This document shows positions 1 through 9,052 of a DNA stretch of 36,822 nt, piece by piece. Under the pieces are notes generated by a model. That model had not been told where the DNA came from. It searched no databases and was given only the letters and a program-made list of their open reading frames with translations. The position numbers and the translations under genes were made by a program. The stretch spans positions 1 to 36,822 of the forward strand of contig JAHDFX010000034.1 of NCBI GenBank assembly GCA_020627965.1, given 5' to 3'. Numbering within the stretch: the first letter of the stretch is position 1; every line of letters starts with the position of its first letter. Origin of the DNA: Saprospiraceae bacterium. Its GTDB lineage: Bacteria > Bacteroidota > Bacteroidia > Chitinophagales > Saprospiraceae.

Positions 1-35
1 CACCACTCACCACTCACCACTCACCACTACACCAC
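1..35. repeat. 7-bp tandem repeat array at the window edge
   Basis: Direct reading shows four consecutive CACCACT units followed by a degenerate unit. The array begins at or before base 1, so its full length is unknown. Read on the minus strand it is AGTGGTG repeated just after the PorP/SprF stop codon, whose TGA lies inside a degenerate unit of the same repeat. It is most likely a non-coding simple repeat able to vary in length by slippage. The units are too short and lack spacers, so it is not a CRISPR array. Confidence 0.8.
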
Positions 36-1061
36 TCACATAAAATAAGGACACTTCACTGGCCCACTATAATCCCTGTTCTGGAAAACATTAGTCCTGT
101 AAGTCACCGAAAGCTCCGGTCCGCCTCTACCATAAGATGCCCTGTTCAAGGTAGAAAAATTCATATCATAACTAAAACCTACTCCAAAAGTCCCATAATC
201 AAAACGCATCATCAATACCTGCGCATCATTGAGCCTGTGTGTACTTCCGAGATACATAGCCATTTGATTAAACTGATCTTCATCTGGATTAAAAATGAAT
301 TTGAATGAACCGCCAATATTTAATTCCTGATGTGGTCCCTGCATTAAAAAGATAGCGCCGGGCAGAAAAGCAAATGACTCATTAAAACCGATCTCCATAC
401 CGATATGAGCAGTCATCTTTCTATACAAATTCTCTCTGCTATCCGTATAAAAACTTTGGTTTGGCTCATTTAAATGCGACATAGATATACCCGCATAATA
501 ACTATGCATTTTAGTCGGTACAAAATACCAGGCAAGTCCGGCAGAAAAGTCGGCAAAAGCAAATTGATCTCTGTCCAGCTCTTCTCCACTGGCAATATTC
601 GTATTCAACACATCGCCATCAAACTGACTGTCGAAAGTCAATTTGCTATAATTGATACTACGTTGAACCAGGCCGAATTGCCCGCCAAGACTGATATAAT
701 GATTAGCATCACCATTTAAAGATTTGCTATAGGCAACAGAACCCTGCACCTGAGTAGTCCTTAAGTCGGCGTCACCCGCTTTATCATTGAACATCAATAA
801 ACCGACGCCAAAGAAATCATCTTCCAGAAAACCTTTCAAAATAGAGGCGTCTAGCCCAACTGAAAAAGTTCGATAAGGAACCGTAACGCTTTCCCACTGA
901 CTCCGATAATTCGCCGTTACCCGAATATCATGATTCATCAAACCGGTCATCGCCGGATTTAGCGTAAGCGGAGCATTATAAAATTGGGAAAAATGGATGT
1001 CCTGTGCCTGGGCGCAGAGGGACATCAAAAATACCATTGTAAATAAACCTATATTTCTCAT
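36..1061 (-). CDS. PorP/SprF family type IX secretion system membrane protein
   Basis: This 341-residue protein has an N-terminal signal peptide ending at about residue 19 (AQAQ) and then the family signature DIHFSQFYNAPLTLNPAMTG. That signature, the length (usual range about 300-350) and an alternating beta-strand pattern identify an outer-membrane PorP/SprF protein. In this family SprF is needed for surface delivery of the large adhesin SprB, and PorP is part of the T9SS attachment machinery. The gene lies 78 bases downstream of a giant PKD protein with a type B (CHU_C) sorting domain on the same strand. That is the usual cargo-plus-SprF arrangement, so this is more likely a cargo-specific SprF-like partner than core PorP (inference). 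The ATG at 1061 is followed directly by a good signal peptide, which fixes the start. Confidence 0.93.
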   Translation of the reverse strand: MRNIGLFTMVFLMSLCAQAQDIHFSQFYNAPLTLNPAMTGLMNHDIRVTANYRSQWESVTVPYRTFSVGLDASILKGFLEDDFFGVGLLMFNDKAGDADLRTTQVQGSVAYSKSLNGDANHYISLGGQFGLVQRSINYSKLTFDSQFDGDVLNTNIASGEELDRDQFAFADFSAGLAWYFVPTKMHSYYAGISMSHLNEPNQSFYTDSRENLYRKMTAHIGMEIGFNESFAFLPGAIFLMQGPHQELNIGGSFKFIFNPDEDQFNQMAMYLGSTHRLNDAQVLMMRFDYGTFGVGFSYDMNFSTLNRASYGRGGPELSVTYRTNVFQNRDYSGPVKCPYFM

Positions 1062-1065
1062 TTCT

Positions 1066-1137
1066 TACTGTGTTAGAGTGCGTCGTGTTATCGTGTTAAT
1101 GTTGTACGCAAATAACACGATAACACAATAACACGTT
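1066..1137. repeat. Intergenic (C/T)GTGTTAT repeats forming a 14-bp hairpin
   Basis: The 78-base gap between the giant adhesin gene and porP/sprF is almost wholly made of an 8-base word. GTGTTATCGTGTTA at 1085-1098 is a perfect inverted repeat of TAACACGATAACAC at 1113-1126, with a 14-base loop. Another ATAACACG copy follows the right arm, and TGTGTTAG occurs near 1069. On the minus strand it lies just after the adhesin stop codon, so it may act as a terminator or attenuator that lowers transcription into porP/sprF. There is no clear U-tract after it. Confidence 0.7.
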
Positions 1138-1139
1138 AG

Positions 1140-4100
1140 TTACCGAATCAAAGTCACATTACCTTTTTTAAATAGCGGACTTCCGTCCAATGCGCAGGGA
1201 GCTTCTGCATAGTAAACATATACGCCCGGAGCAGCAGGTTGTCCTTTATAATTTCCATCCCAGCCATCAGCAAGGCTGCTGGATTCAAAGACTAATGCTC
1301 CCCAGCGATCATATATTCTGAAAATCGTTAGATCATTTAAGGTAGAACCTCGTACATATAGTACATCATTACGACCATCATTATTTGGCGTAAAGCCATT
1401 GGGAATAACAATGAGATCATTCGTACATTCTCTTTGCATACGGAGTTCTATATCTGCTGTATTTTTACAACCAAACTCATCTGTTACTTCAATGGAGTAA
1501 GTTATGTCTTCTTCTGGTTCTGCAATGGTAGTTGGGCAGTCATCACAGGATAAATAGATATTGGGAAACCATTGATAAGTATAATTTCCTGGCTGTAAAG
1601 GCTCTACAATAAGCTCAATATTGGCACCTTGGAAGAAGCTGGCTGCCTGAATATTTGTCTGTATTTCAGGAATTGGATTGACAGTTACTATAACCTCACC
1701 AATGCCAGGTAAACAAGTGTTGTAGGTGCCTGTTACTTGATAAATAGTTGTTTCCTCTGGAAATGCCAATGGAGTCGGGATACCGGCATTGCTCAAACTG
1801 TTTTCAGGTGCCCAACTATAAGTGTCAGCTATACCTGTTGCATCTAACTGAACAGTATCGCCCACACAGATTACCACCTGACTGTCAGGTACAACAGCTT
1901 CTTCCAGAACCTCGATTCTGACACTATCTTCTATAATACAATTGCCGTTAAGGTAAGCTAATGTATAAGTTGTCGATTGCTCAGGAACGGCTATAGGGGT
2001 ATAACTTAGCGAATCATCTAGCGTATTACCTGGTGTCCAGAGAATATTGCCGGGAGGTGGACCAATGCCGTCTAACTGAATTTCTTCGCCTATGCAAATA
2101 TATTGATCGAGTCCTGCATCTATATCGCTCTGCTCCAATACTTCTACCTGCACCGTATCGCTAATTGTACAGCCCCCCAATGTTGTCAGTTCTACAATAT
2201 AAGTCACTGAATATTCAGGATATACATAAGGATCGGGACAATAAGCACAACTCAAACCAATGGAAGGCGACCAAAAGACATTAGCTCCCGGATCAACAGT
2301 CAGTTGAACAGAGTCACCTTTACAAATAACCTGATCGGGACTTGCTATTTCATTACTTTCACCTAACATAGCCACAACTACCGAATCTCTTGCATTACAT
2401 CCCCCTTCACCAATAGCAGTCACATAATAAGTAGTGGTTAGGTCAGGTGTAGCGAATGGATTAAAACAATTTTCATAACAACTCAATCCTGGAATATTAT
2501 CCCAGACAAAAGTTACATTGGGCGTGTTGGTGCTGACGAATAATTGTACAAATCCGTCTTCACAAACAACGGTATCTGAGCTTAATGTAATATCAGGGAT
2601 GGCAAAAGGCAATACATCAACAGTTACGGTATCTGTGTCCGTACAACCATTTAGAGTAGTTACGGTGACTTCATAAGTCGTTGTTAAAACCGGATCGGCT
2701 ATAGGATTCGGGCAATTTGTGCAACTTAAATTATTGGCAGGTGCCCAACTGTAGGTATCACCGCCTGTTGCATTTAGTTGTATACTTTCACCAATACAAA
2801 GTACATCGCCTGAACCTGCATCAGCTACAGGCGTTTCCAATACTTCAATAGTTTGAGTAATGGTATTGCTACAAGCATATTCCGTTACGACAAGCAAAGA
2901 AATATTGTAAGTTCCGGGCATTGGATAGGTATAAGAAGGGCTAGGCTCTGTAGATACATCCCCATTACCAAAATCCCATTCCCACCAGACAATAGCCCCG
3001 TATTGCGAAGTGCTCAGATCATTAAATTGTATAGGCAAAGGATGACATCCTGTAAGAGGTGTAAAACTAAAGTCTGCTACAGGGTCGTCAGCAACTATAA
3101 CGGCACTCGGTTTAGTCAATGTATCGGAACAATAGGTTGTTGATACAATTAGGGTCGCATCATAGGTGCCAGTATTGGCATAATTAACCGTTGGATTTAT
3201 GGAGGTGGATGTAGCAGGATCACCGCCCGGAAACTCCCAGTAAAAATCTACATTGGGCAGGTCAGAGGAGCCGACCATCATAGAATAATTTACAGTTCCG
3301 TTTTCACATAATTCACTGACATCCTGAATGAAATCAATACTCAGTGTATCTACAATAACAGGATCATCAGAAGTAATGACACGTTGACAACCTGCAATAT
3401 CTTCAATGACTACAAATGGAAAACATTCACCAGCTTCCGTATAAGTGAAACTGGCAGTATCTGTAGGAGCATCATTAAAGTTAACTTGAATATCCCCACA
3501 ACCACTATCCCAGTTCCATTTGACCACATCAACTCCTTCTCCATAAAGAGATACTTCCAGAGGGGCACAACCTGTATTAGGTTCAAATGTAAATGAACCT
3601 ATTGGGCCATCTAATTGAATATATTCCTCAAAACAAAGTGTATCCTGACAGCCAGAAGCACTGACCGAAATCATACACACATCATATACACCTGGTTCAG
3701 TATATATATGTACTGGACTTTGCCCTGAAACTATACCACTATCATCCCCAAAATCCCAGAGCCAATCCACTGCATTGGTGGATAATTCTTGAAAAGTCAC
3801 TATTAGTGGCGGGCAGGCAGCATAAGTAGTGTCTGCTGTAAAATTAGATATAGGATCAAGTACCGTAACGTAATTTTGTATGCAGATAGAATCTACACAG
3901 CTATTAATATCTGTTGCCGTAAGGCAAATAGTATACATCCCTTCATTTTCATAGGCATGACTTGGGTTTTCAACTGTACTGGTATTGCCATCACCAAAAT
4001 CCCAAAGATAACTAAGCCCTACACCCATAGTCAGGCTATTAAATTGACCAGGCTGACCAGTGCAAAGGTATTCAGGAGCTTCAAATTCTGCAGATGGATA

Positions 4101-6686
4101 AGTAGGTTGTACCAAATCGTCAATAATAAGTTCATCTGTACAGCCACTAATACTAGTAACGATCAATGTAATATCATAAGAACCTGGAACTGTATATTCA
4201 TGAACGGGGTTCTGTACTGTAGAACTATCGCCATCGCCAAAGTACCAAAGCCAGGAAACAATCTCCCCATCTGAAGATGTAGACAAGTCGGTAAAAGTGG
4301 TGGTAACAGGCGTACAACCACTTACATTATCGGCTGTAAAATCTGCTGTTATCTCTGTAGCGAGAATATCTCCTGTATAGACATAAGAATCTGTACAGCC
4401 ATGAATATCAGTCACCATCAGTTCTATATCAGAATAAAGCCCTGGGGTATTATATAAAATCGTGGTTTGGGGTAGTGTGTCATCTGCAAATACTCCATCG
4501 GGGCTACTCCATTGCCAGCTTACAGCATCTTGTGAATCGTCAGTCAATGATACCGCCATAGGTATGCAGATTGTATCTGGTTCTATTATGAAATTAGCCT
4601 GAGGATCAGCAATAGTAATTTCTTTTTGGGTGGTATGGACACAACCTGTACTATCATTGGTAGTGGTTAATGTAATGGTATAAGTTCCTGAATTGTCATA
4701 AACATAAGTAGGAACTATAAGCGTAGAAGTATCTGTATCAATATTTGGTACACCAAAGTCCCAATAAAAGGAGTCACCACCAATAGAATTGTTTTGCATG
4801 GTAACAGTATAAGGCTGAAAGCAATTTTGGAAAAAACTAAATTTTGCAACAGGGGGATAGATGTAGATAAAATCTTCTTCACATAATGTACTCGGACAGC
4901 CATTATGGAAAACAGTCAGACAAACATCAAAATAACCAGTATCAATATAGACATGAGTTGGATTAGAAAGAAGAGATTCACCACCATCGCCAAAATCCCA
5001 ATACCAGCCATTCGCCGCTCCGTCTACATCAACTGTAAAAGTTATTGCAGTATCTGCACAAGATATAGGCGGCTCTGCGCTAAAACTAAAATTTCGAGGT
5101 TCTCCAACATAGATGTTGTTCTGAACCGTATCTGTACAACCTAATTGATTGGTAGCAATTAGTGTAACCGGATAAACTCCAACTTGCTCAAAGGTGTTGG
5201 ATGGGGTAGGTCCACTGGTTGTATTTCCATCCATAAAATCCCATTCCCAATCGACAACAGGTACTACGGAGCTGGAAACATCTGTGAAATTGACAGTTAG
5301 CGGAGCGCAGCCATCATAAGTATTGGCTATGAAATCTGCTTCGAGAGGACGTACATCAATAAGTTGATTATAAGTGTTTGAACAACCCTCTGGAGAAGTC
5401 ATGGTTAAGGTCACATTATGTTGCCCGAATGAAGTAAAAGTATAAGTTGCATTTTGTGTATTGGCTGTGCCAATACTATCGCCAAAATCCCATTCCCAGC
5501 TACCAGGATTATCTGAAAAGCCACTAAAATTTACGCTGAAAGGTAAGTCACATGCCGCATCTTCACTACTTGTAAAGCTTACAGAAGGAGATACGGCTAC
5601 ATTAATACATTGTTCGGCTATTCGTGTTGATGTACACTCATCATTGGTTGCAGTAAGTGTTACTGTATAACAGCCTGGTTGTGTATATGTATATACAGGG
5701 TTTTGATCGTTGGAAGTACCTGTGCCGTCTCCAAAATCCCAATTCCATTCATAAGGTATACCCGCTGTTAAATCAGTAAACTGAACCGTTAACTCATCAC
5801 AGCCAAAAGGTGGATCATATGAAAAATTAACAGCATTCCCAATATTGATATAATTATCAACAGTAGAAGTATCTGTACAGCCTGTAATATTATTTAAAGT
5901 AATCAGTGTTACATCGTAATCGCCGGGATCGGGATAGTTATGACTCGGATTCGGAGCATTTGAAGTCATACCATCGCCGAAATCCCATTGAAAACTGATA
6001 TTGTTGGTGTTGTTAATGTTATTGCTAAAATTAACATTTAGAGGCGGATCGCAAGAACCCGTGACATCAGCAGAAAAGCTGGCATCAGGTAATTCTAATA
6101 CATTGATAAAATCATCGATATTGATAAAATCGCTACAATTATTATCATCTGTCACAATTAATGTTGCACTGTATAGTCCTGCCATTTCATAAGTAGTTGA
6201 AACAGTTGGATTACCAGGAACTGTACTTGTGTTATTTAAGTCCCATTGCCATTGAATAATAGTACCATCACCAGGAATAGAAGCATCTGTAAAGACGACC
6301 GTCTGTGGTTCACAACCTTCCTGAACATCTGCCTGAATATCTGCTTCTGGAGAATTGAATACATTGATATAGTTGATTTTACATGCTGTATCGGTATTGC
6401 CCTGTGCATCAGTTACTGTCAGGCAGACAGAGTAAAAGCCTGCTCCTGAATACACTCTGCCAGGGTTTTGCAGTATGGATATTGGACCAGTATTCGGACC
6501 AGCATCAACGTCACCCAATGTCCAGTTCCAATCTACAGGATTGCCCTGTGAAATATCTGTGAATTGTACTAATAGTGGATTACAGCCTGCAATTTCATCA
6601 GCAATAAAATCTGCATTTAACTGTGCTGTTCCATACCACGAGTATAACATACATACGAGTAGTATTGCAAAGCGTTTGGATTGCAT
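1140..6686 (-). CDS. Giant PKD/Ig-like surface adhesin with T9SS type B sorting domain
   Basis: This 1848-residue secreted protein has a signal peptide at residues 1-21 (cleavage near GTAQ). About 15 PKD-type repeats follow to about residue 1320, most with the core W-x-W-D-F-G-D-G and a cysteine near the start of each unit. Next come about six Ig-like units of roughly 80 residues with the pattern C-x-G-(D/E)-x-(V/I)-Q-L. The C-terminal ~95 residues (starting NDLIVIPNGFTPNNDGRNDV, with IYDRWG and DGWDG) are a CHU_C/gliding-motility-associated domain, the type B T9SS sorting signal. The expected fate is export by T9SS and display on or release from the surface, probably as an adhesin. It pairs with the downstream PorP/SprF gene as sprB does with sprF. 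The ligand cannot be inferred. Many open frames on the other strand inside this gene are shadows of its repeats. Confidence 0.93.
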   Translation of the reverse strand: MQSKRFAILLVCMLYSWYGTAQLNADFIADEIAGCNPLLVQFTDISQGNPVDWNWTLGDVDAGPNTGPISILQNPGRVYSGAGFYSVCLTVTDAQGNTDTACKINYINVFNSPEADIQADVQEGCEPQTVVFTDASIPGDGTIIQWQWDLNNTSTVPGNPTVSTTYEMAGLYSATLIVTDDNNCSDFINIDDFINVLELPDASFSADVTGSCDPPLNVNFSNNINNTNNISFQWDFGDGMTSNAPNPSHNYPDPGDYDVTLITLNNITGCTDTSTVDNYINIGNAVNFSYDPPFGCDELTVQFTDLTAGIPYEWNWDFGDGTGTSNDQNPVYTYTQPGCYTVTLTATNDECTSTRIAEQCINVAVSPSVSFTSSEDAACDLPFSVNFSGFSDNPGSWEWDFGDSIGTANTQNATYTFTSFGQHNVTLTMTSPEGCSNTYNQLIDVRPLEADFIANTYDGCAPLTVNFTDVSSSVVPVVDWEWDFMDGNTTSGPTPSNTFEQVGVYPVTLIATNQLGCTDTVQNNIYVGEPRNFSFSAEPPISCADTAITFTVDVDGAANGWYWDFGDGGESLLSNPTHVYIDTGYFDVCLTVFHNGCPSTLCEEDFIYIYPPVAKFSFFQNCFQPYTVTMQNNSIGGDSFYWDFGVPNIDTDTSTLIVPTYVYDNSGTYTITLTTTNDSTGCVHTTQKEITIADPQANFIIEPDTICIPMAVSLTDDSQDAVSWQWSSPDGVFADDTLPQTTILYNTPGLYSDIELMVTDIHGCTDSYVYTGDILATEITADFTADNVSGCTPVTTTFTDLSTSSDGEIVSWLWYFGDGDSSTVQNPVHEYTVPGSYDITLIVTSISGCTDELIIDDLVQPTYPSAEFEAPEYLCTGQPGQFNSLTMGVGLSYLWDFGDGNTSTVENPSHAYENEGMYTICLTATDINSCVDSICIQNYVTVLDPISNFTADTTYAACPPLIVTFQELSTNAVDWLWDFGDDSGIVSGQSPVHIYTEPGVYDVCMISVSASGCQDTLCFEEYIQLDGPIGSFTFEPNTGCAPLEVSLYGEGVDVVKWNWDSGCGDIQVNFNDAPTDTASFTYTEAGECFPFVVIEDIAGCQRVITSDDPVIVDTLSIDFIQDVSELCENGTVNYSMMVGSSDLPNVDFYWEFPGGDPATSTSINPTVNYANTGTYDATLIVSTTYCSDTLTKPSAVIVADDPVADFSFTPLTGCHPLPIQFNDLSTSQYGAIVWWEWDFGNGDVSTEPSPSYTYPMPGTYNISLLVVTEYACSNTITQTIEVLETPVADAGSGDVLCIGESIQLNATGGDTYSWAPANNLSCTNCPNPIADPVLTTTYEVTVTTLNGCTDTDTVTVDVLPFAIPDITLSSDTVVCEDGFVQLFVSTNTPNVTFVWDNIPGLSCYENCFNPFATPDLTTTYYVTAIGEGGCNARDSVVVAMLGESNEIASPDQVICKGDSVQLTVDPGANVFWSPSIGLSCAYCPDPYVYPEYSVTYIVELTTLGGCTISDTVQVEVLEQSDIDAGLDQYICIGEEIQLDGIGPPPGNILWTPGNTLDDSLSYTPIAVPEQSTTYTLAYLNGNCIIEDSVRIEVLEEAVVPDSQVVICVGDTVQLDATGIADTYSWAPENSLSNAGIPTPLAFPEETTIYQVTGTYNTCLPGIGEVIVTVNPIPEIQTNIQAASFFQGANIELIVEPLQPGNYTYQWFPNIYLSCDDCPTTIAEPEEDITYSIEVTDEFGCKNTADIELRMQRECTNDLIVIPNGFTPNNDGRNDVLYVRGSTLNDLTIFRIYDRWGALVFESSSLADGWDGNYKGQPAAPGVYVYYAEAPCALDGSPLFKKGNVTLIR

Positions 6687-7338
6687 AAGTCAGTGTTTTT
6701 CGGACTTCATGTCCTGAAATTTTGCAATGGATGGTCGCAAAAATCAATAAACAATGAAGCTAAATCATGTTTTTTATGACATGATATGTGTACAATAAAA
6801 GCTATACTTAGTAAAGCTGAAAAAATAAGGTTTCGATTTCAGGCAAATTATTTTGTCGAGAGACGAGACACAAAGAAGGAGTTATGCCTGAGCATAGCGA
6901 CTGATGCAGTAACGAAGTATATCGGCAAAAGAATCGTATCAAATCGATATGTTATTTTTTCAACTTTACTTAATGCATTGCATTAAGCCAGTGTAAATTA
7001 TAGAGAATTGTGTGCGTGGTGAGCGTACAGACCAATATCTAGCTGATCGGCTTATCGCTCTTCAGGTTTCACTGGTCTTATTGCCAACTTGTCTATTTAC
7101 ACACCATTTTTGACAATAAATTATTTTATAATGTGACAGCCTTTTTGTATTAAAAATTTAGTAAGTACATTATCTATAGAAGAGTTTTATTGAAATTTGT
7201 TGTACTTTTTTAAAAAGAAAAACGAGCTTTTTAAGCATTGTATACCTGTATTTCGGTACGAAATGTGTCATGAATTTGTAAATGCATATACTAGTTTTGT
7301 TTTTTCTAGCGTTTTTAAGCTGTTCAAACCATATATTT
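6687..7338. other. 652-bp intergenic region with palindromes, no recognised gene
   Basis: This stretch separates the divergent adhesin gene (minus) and a secreted protein gene (plus). I see no credible gene; a 66-codon frame at 6786-6986 has no recognisable features. The region does hold structured DNA. ATCATGT and ACATGAT form an inverted repeat at about 6765-6786. A 19-bp palindrome (CTTAATGCA-T-TGCATTAAG) lies at 6969-6987. A nested pair of stems follows: GTGTAAAT 6991-6998 with ATTTACAC 7095-7102, enclosing AGACCA 7029-7034 with TGGTCT 7073-7078. Promoters for both flanking genes must lie here, but I could not place them with confidence. Confidence 0.6.
6969..6987. repeat. 19-bp near-perfect palindrome
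   Basis: Arms of 9 bases, CTTAATGCA and TGCATTAAG, are separated by one base. This symmetry suits either a dimeric regulator's operator or a remnant of a palindromic repeat. It is about 280 bases from the adhesin start and 350 from the downstream gene start, so no target gene can be assigned. Confidence 0.5.
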
Positions 7339-8262
7339 ATGAAATCAATTATTATTTCTTCTCTATTATTCTTGATGTGTCTTGGGATAGTAGAAACTGC
7401 TCAGGCAGAAAAAGACGACATTAGCCTTGAAGCCTATGAAGACTCATTGGCCGGATTGGCAGAAATTATCATGATGGATACGATTGCAGATAATCGTTTA
7501 GAGGCAGCTAATGTATTTAAAAAAACATTGAAGGCTGCATTAAAAAAACAAGGAGCTTTCGATTATCCTTTTGATTCCCTGAAAACGATTTCTATACAGC
7601 AACCGGAAGATAATAAGTTCCGTATCTTTACCTGGCAGCTTTGTCATGACTCGAATACTTTTGAGTATTTTGGTATGATACAAATGAATGCAACGAAACC
7701 GAAGGTATATGAATTAGCGGATAAATCGGAAAAGGTGAGGAATCCTAAACATGAAACGCTGACAACACGTAAATGGTACGGCGCATTGTATTATAATATA
7801 CGCCCTTTTACCAAAAGAAAAAGAAATAAATACTACCTGGTTTTTGGCTTCGATGCCTATTCTTATACAGAACGACAAAAGATATTGGACGTTCTTTATT
7901 TTCAAAATGGTCGCCCAAAATTCGGTGCCCCTGTATTGGTCACACAAGAAGAGGGTCAGCCGGATGAAGTAGCCAGTCGCTATATTATGAAATATGCTGC
8001 CTCCAGTGCCGCTACACTCAATTTTAATGATGAATTAAACATGGTGATCTACGATCATTTAATTATGTTTGGCAGCCCGTACAAAGAAGAAGGTATTACC
8101 ATGATGCCCGACGGAAGCTATCACGGGTTCAAATATAAGCGAGGCAAATGGTATTCAGTAGAAAAAGTATTTACACACAAACAAGAAGTAGCACCAGTAG
8201 TAAAACCAACATTAGGGCGAGGACGAAAGACCAATCCACTGCTCGGACCAGGGAAAAACTGA
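7339..8262 (+). CDS. Conserved secreted protein of unknown function
   Basis: The 307-residue product begins with a clear signal peptide (MKSIIISSLLFLMCLG, cleavage after ETAQA). An in-frame ATG at 7282 would add 19 hydrophobic residues, but the signal peptide fits the ATG at 7339 better. The mature protein has no transmembrane segment, no repeats and no T9SS sorting tail, so it is probably periplasmic or outer-membrane associated. It resembles a Bacteroidota-restricted family of unknown function; recognisable patches are WYGALYYNI, YYLVFGFDAYSY and YDHLIMFGSPY. The last ~25 residues are basic and proline/glycine-rich (GRGRKTNPLLGPGKN). A PAP2 phosphatase gene follows after 88 bases, but the shared upstream motif there suggests it has its own promoter. 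Confidence 0.85.
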   Translation: MKSIIISSLLFLMCLGIVETAQAEKDDISLEAYEDSLAGLAEIIMMDTIADNRLEAANVFKKTLKAALKKQGAFDYPFDSLKTISIQQPEDNKFRIFTWQLCHDSNTFEYFGMIQMNATKPKVYELADKSEKVRNPKHETLTTRKWYGALYYNIRPFTKRKRNKYYLVFGFDAYSYTERQKILDVLYFQNGRPKFGAPVLVTQEEGQPDEVASRYIMKYAASSAATLNFNDELNMVIYDHLIMFGSPYKEEGITMMPDGSYHGFKYKRGKWYSVEKVFTHKQEVAPVVKPTLGRGRKTNPLLGPGKN

Positions 8263-8287
8263 GTGTGTTGAGATATTGGTGATTTAA

Positions 8288-8298
8288 ACACGTTCTTA
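8288..8298 (+). promoter_or_regulatory. ACACGTTCTTA motif, copy 1 (upstream of PAP2 gene)
   Basis: This 11-base word is one of three identical copies in the window. It ends 52 bases before the ATG at 8351, and the other copies end 50 and 45 bases before their starts. A role in transcription initiation or leader function is inferred from position and recurrence only. Confidence 0.4.
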
Positions 8299-8350
8299 GT
8301 TATTGAGTTGTTTTCAATATCAATTGTAATCACCAATAACCAAACAAACT

Positions 8351-8932
8351 ATGGCAGAACTGATCCTCCAATTCGATGAATGGCTATTCCACCTAATCAA
8401 TGGACGCCTGCATAACGGCTTTTTTGACGCTATTATGCCTTATTGGAGAAGTAAATACGTCTGGATTCCTCTTTATATTTTTCTATTCTCTTTCTTACTT
8501 ATCAATTGGCAAAAACGTGGATTATTAATTATTTTCTTTGCTATCGCAACAGTTGGTTTGGCAGATTTTACGAGTAGTAAAGTGGTAAAACCTCTGGTAC
8601 AGCGTGTGCGTCCATGCAATAATGGCTTTCTAAAAGTTGAAGTGCGTGCGTTAGTGCGTTGTGGAGGTGGCTATAGTTTTACTTCTTCTCATGCTACCAA
8701 TCATTTTGCTTTAGCTCATTTTTTGGTTTTAGCTTTGGGTTTACGTTTTCGGCGTTTTCGCTGGTTATTATGGAGCTGGGCGGCTTCCATCGCTTTCGGG
8801 CAGGTATATGTTGGCGTGCATTATCCTATGGATATATTTTCAGGCGCTATGCTAGGCATTACGATTGGAATTGTTTGTTTTGAAGTAATGCAGGTTATAC
8901 AAAGCAAAATGAAATTGGAGTACGCCGACTAA
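8351..8932 (+). CDS. PAP2 superfamily membrane phosphatase
   Basis: This 193-residue polytopic membrane protein carries the type 2 phosphatidic acid phosphatase motifs. They are KPLVQRVRP (K-x6-RP), SFTSSHATNHF (the PSGH-like motif with the catalytic His) and GQVYVGVHYPMD (the SRx5HxxxD-like motif, with Gln where Arg is usual). About five hydrophobic segments fit the family. Substrates in the family include phosphatidic acid, undecaprenyl pyrophosphate and lipid A phosphates; the sequence does not distinguish them. Length is typical for bacterial PAP2 proteins. A copy of the ACACGTTCTTA motif lies 52 bases upstream. Confidence 0.92.
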   Translation: MAELILQFDEWLFHLINGRLHNGFFDAIMPYWRSKYVWIPLYIFLFSFLLINWQKRGLLIIFFAIATVGLADFTSSKVVKPLVQRVRPCNNGFLKVEVRALVRCGGGYSFTSSHATNHFALAHFLVLALGLRFRRFRWLLWSWAASIAFGQVYVGVHYPMDIFSGAMLGITIGIVCFEVMQVIQSKMKLEYAD

Positions 8933-8983
8933 TTATTGAAAATTCTATTTCAAAAAATAAACCTAAAAAAAAATTACCTTCCG

Positions 8984-9002
8984 TATATTTGACACGTTCT
9001 TA
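8984..9002 (+). promoter_or_regulatory. TATATTTG box followed by ACACGTTCTTA motif, copy 2
   Basis: TATATTTG (8984-8991) matches the Bacteroidota -7 consensus TAnnTTTG and runs directly into ACACGTTCTTA (8992-9002), 50 bases before the ATG at 9053. I see no TTG-type -33 element at the usual 19-20 base spacing, so the promoter call is tentative. If the box is real, transcription would start within the motif, making it the 5' end of the transcript here. Confidence 0.4.
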
Positions 9003-9052
9003 ATACCCTTAACTATTTACGAATTAGGCAGAAGCCAAACTAAACCAATACT

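Noticed and set aside
1-35. CRISPR array
   Set aside because: Units are 7 bases and contiguous, with no spacers and no cas genes nearby.
2853-6717. Many plus-strand open frames of 60-130 codons inside the giant adhesin gene
   Set aside because: They lie antisense to a long frame with a clear domain pattern and have no family features; they are shadows of the PKD repeats.
6786-6986. 66-codon frame in the long intergenic region
   Set aside because: No recognisable family or signal; it crosses a perfect palindrome, which suggests non-coding DNA.
7282-7338. Upstream ATG extending the secreted protein at 7339
   Set aside because: The extra 19 residues would put a second hydrophobic stretch before a complete signal peptide; the ATG at 7339 gives a standard one.
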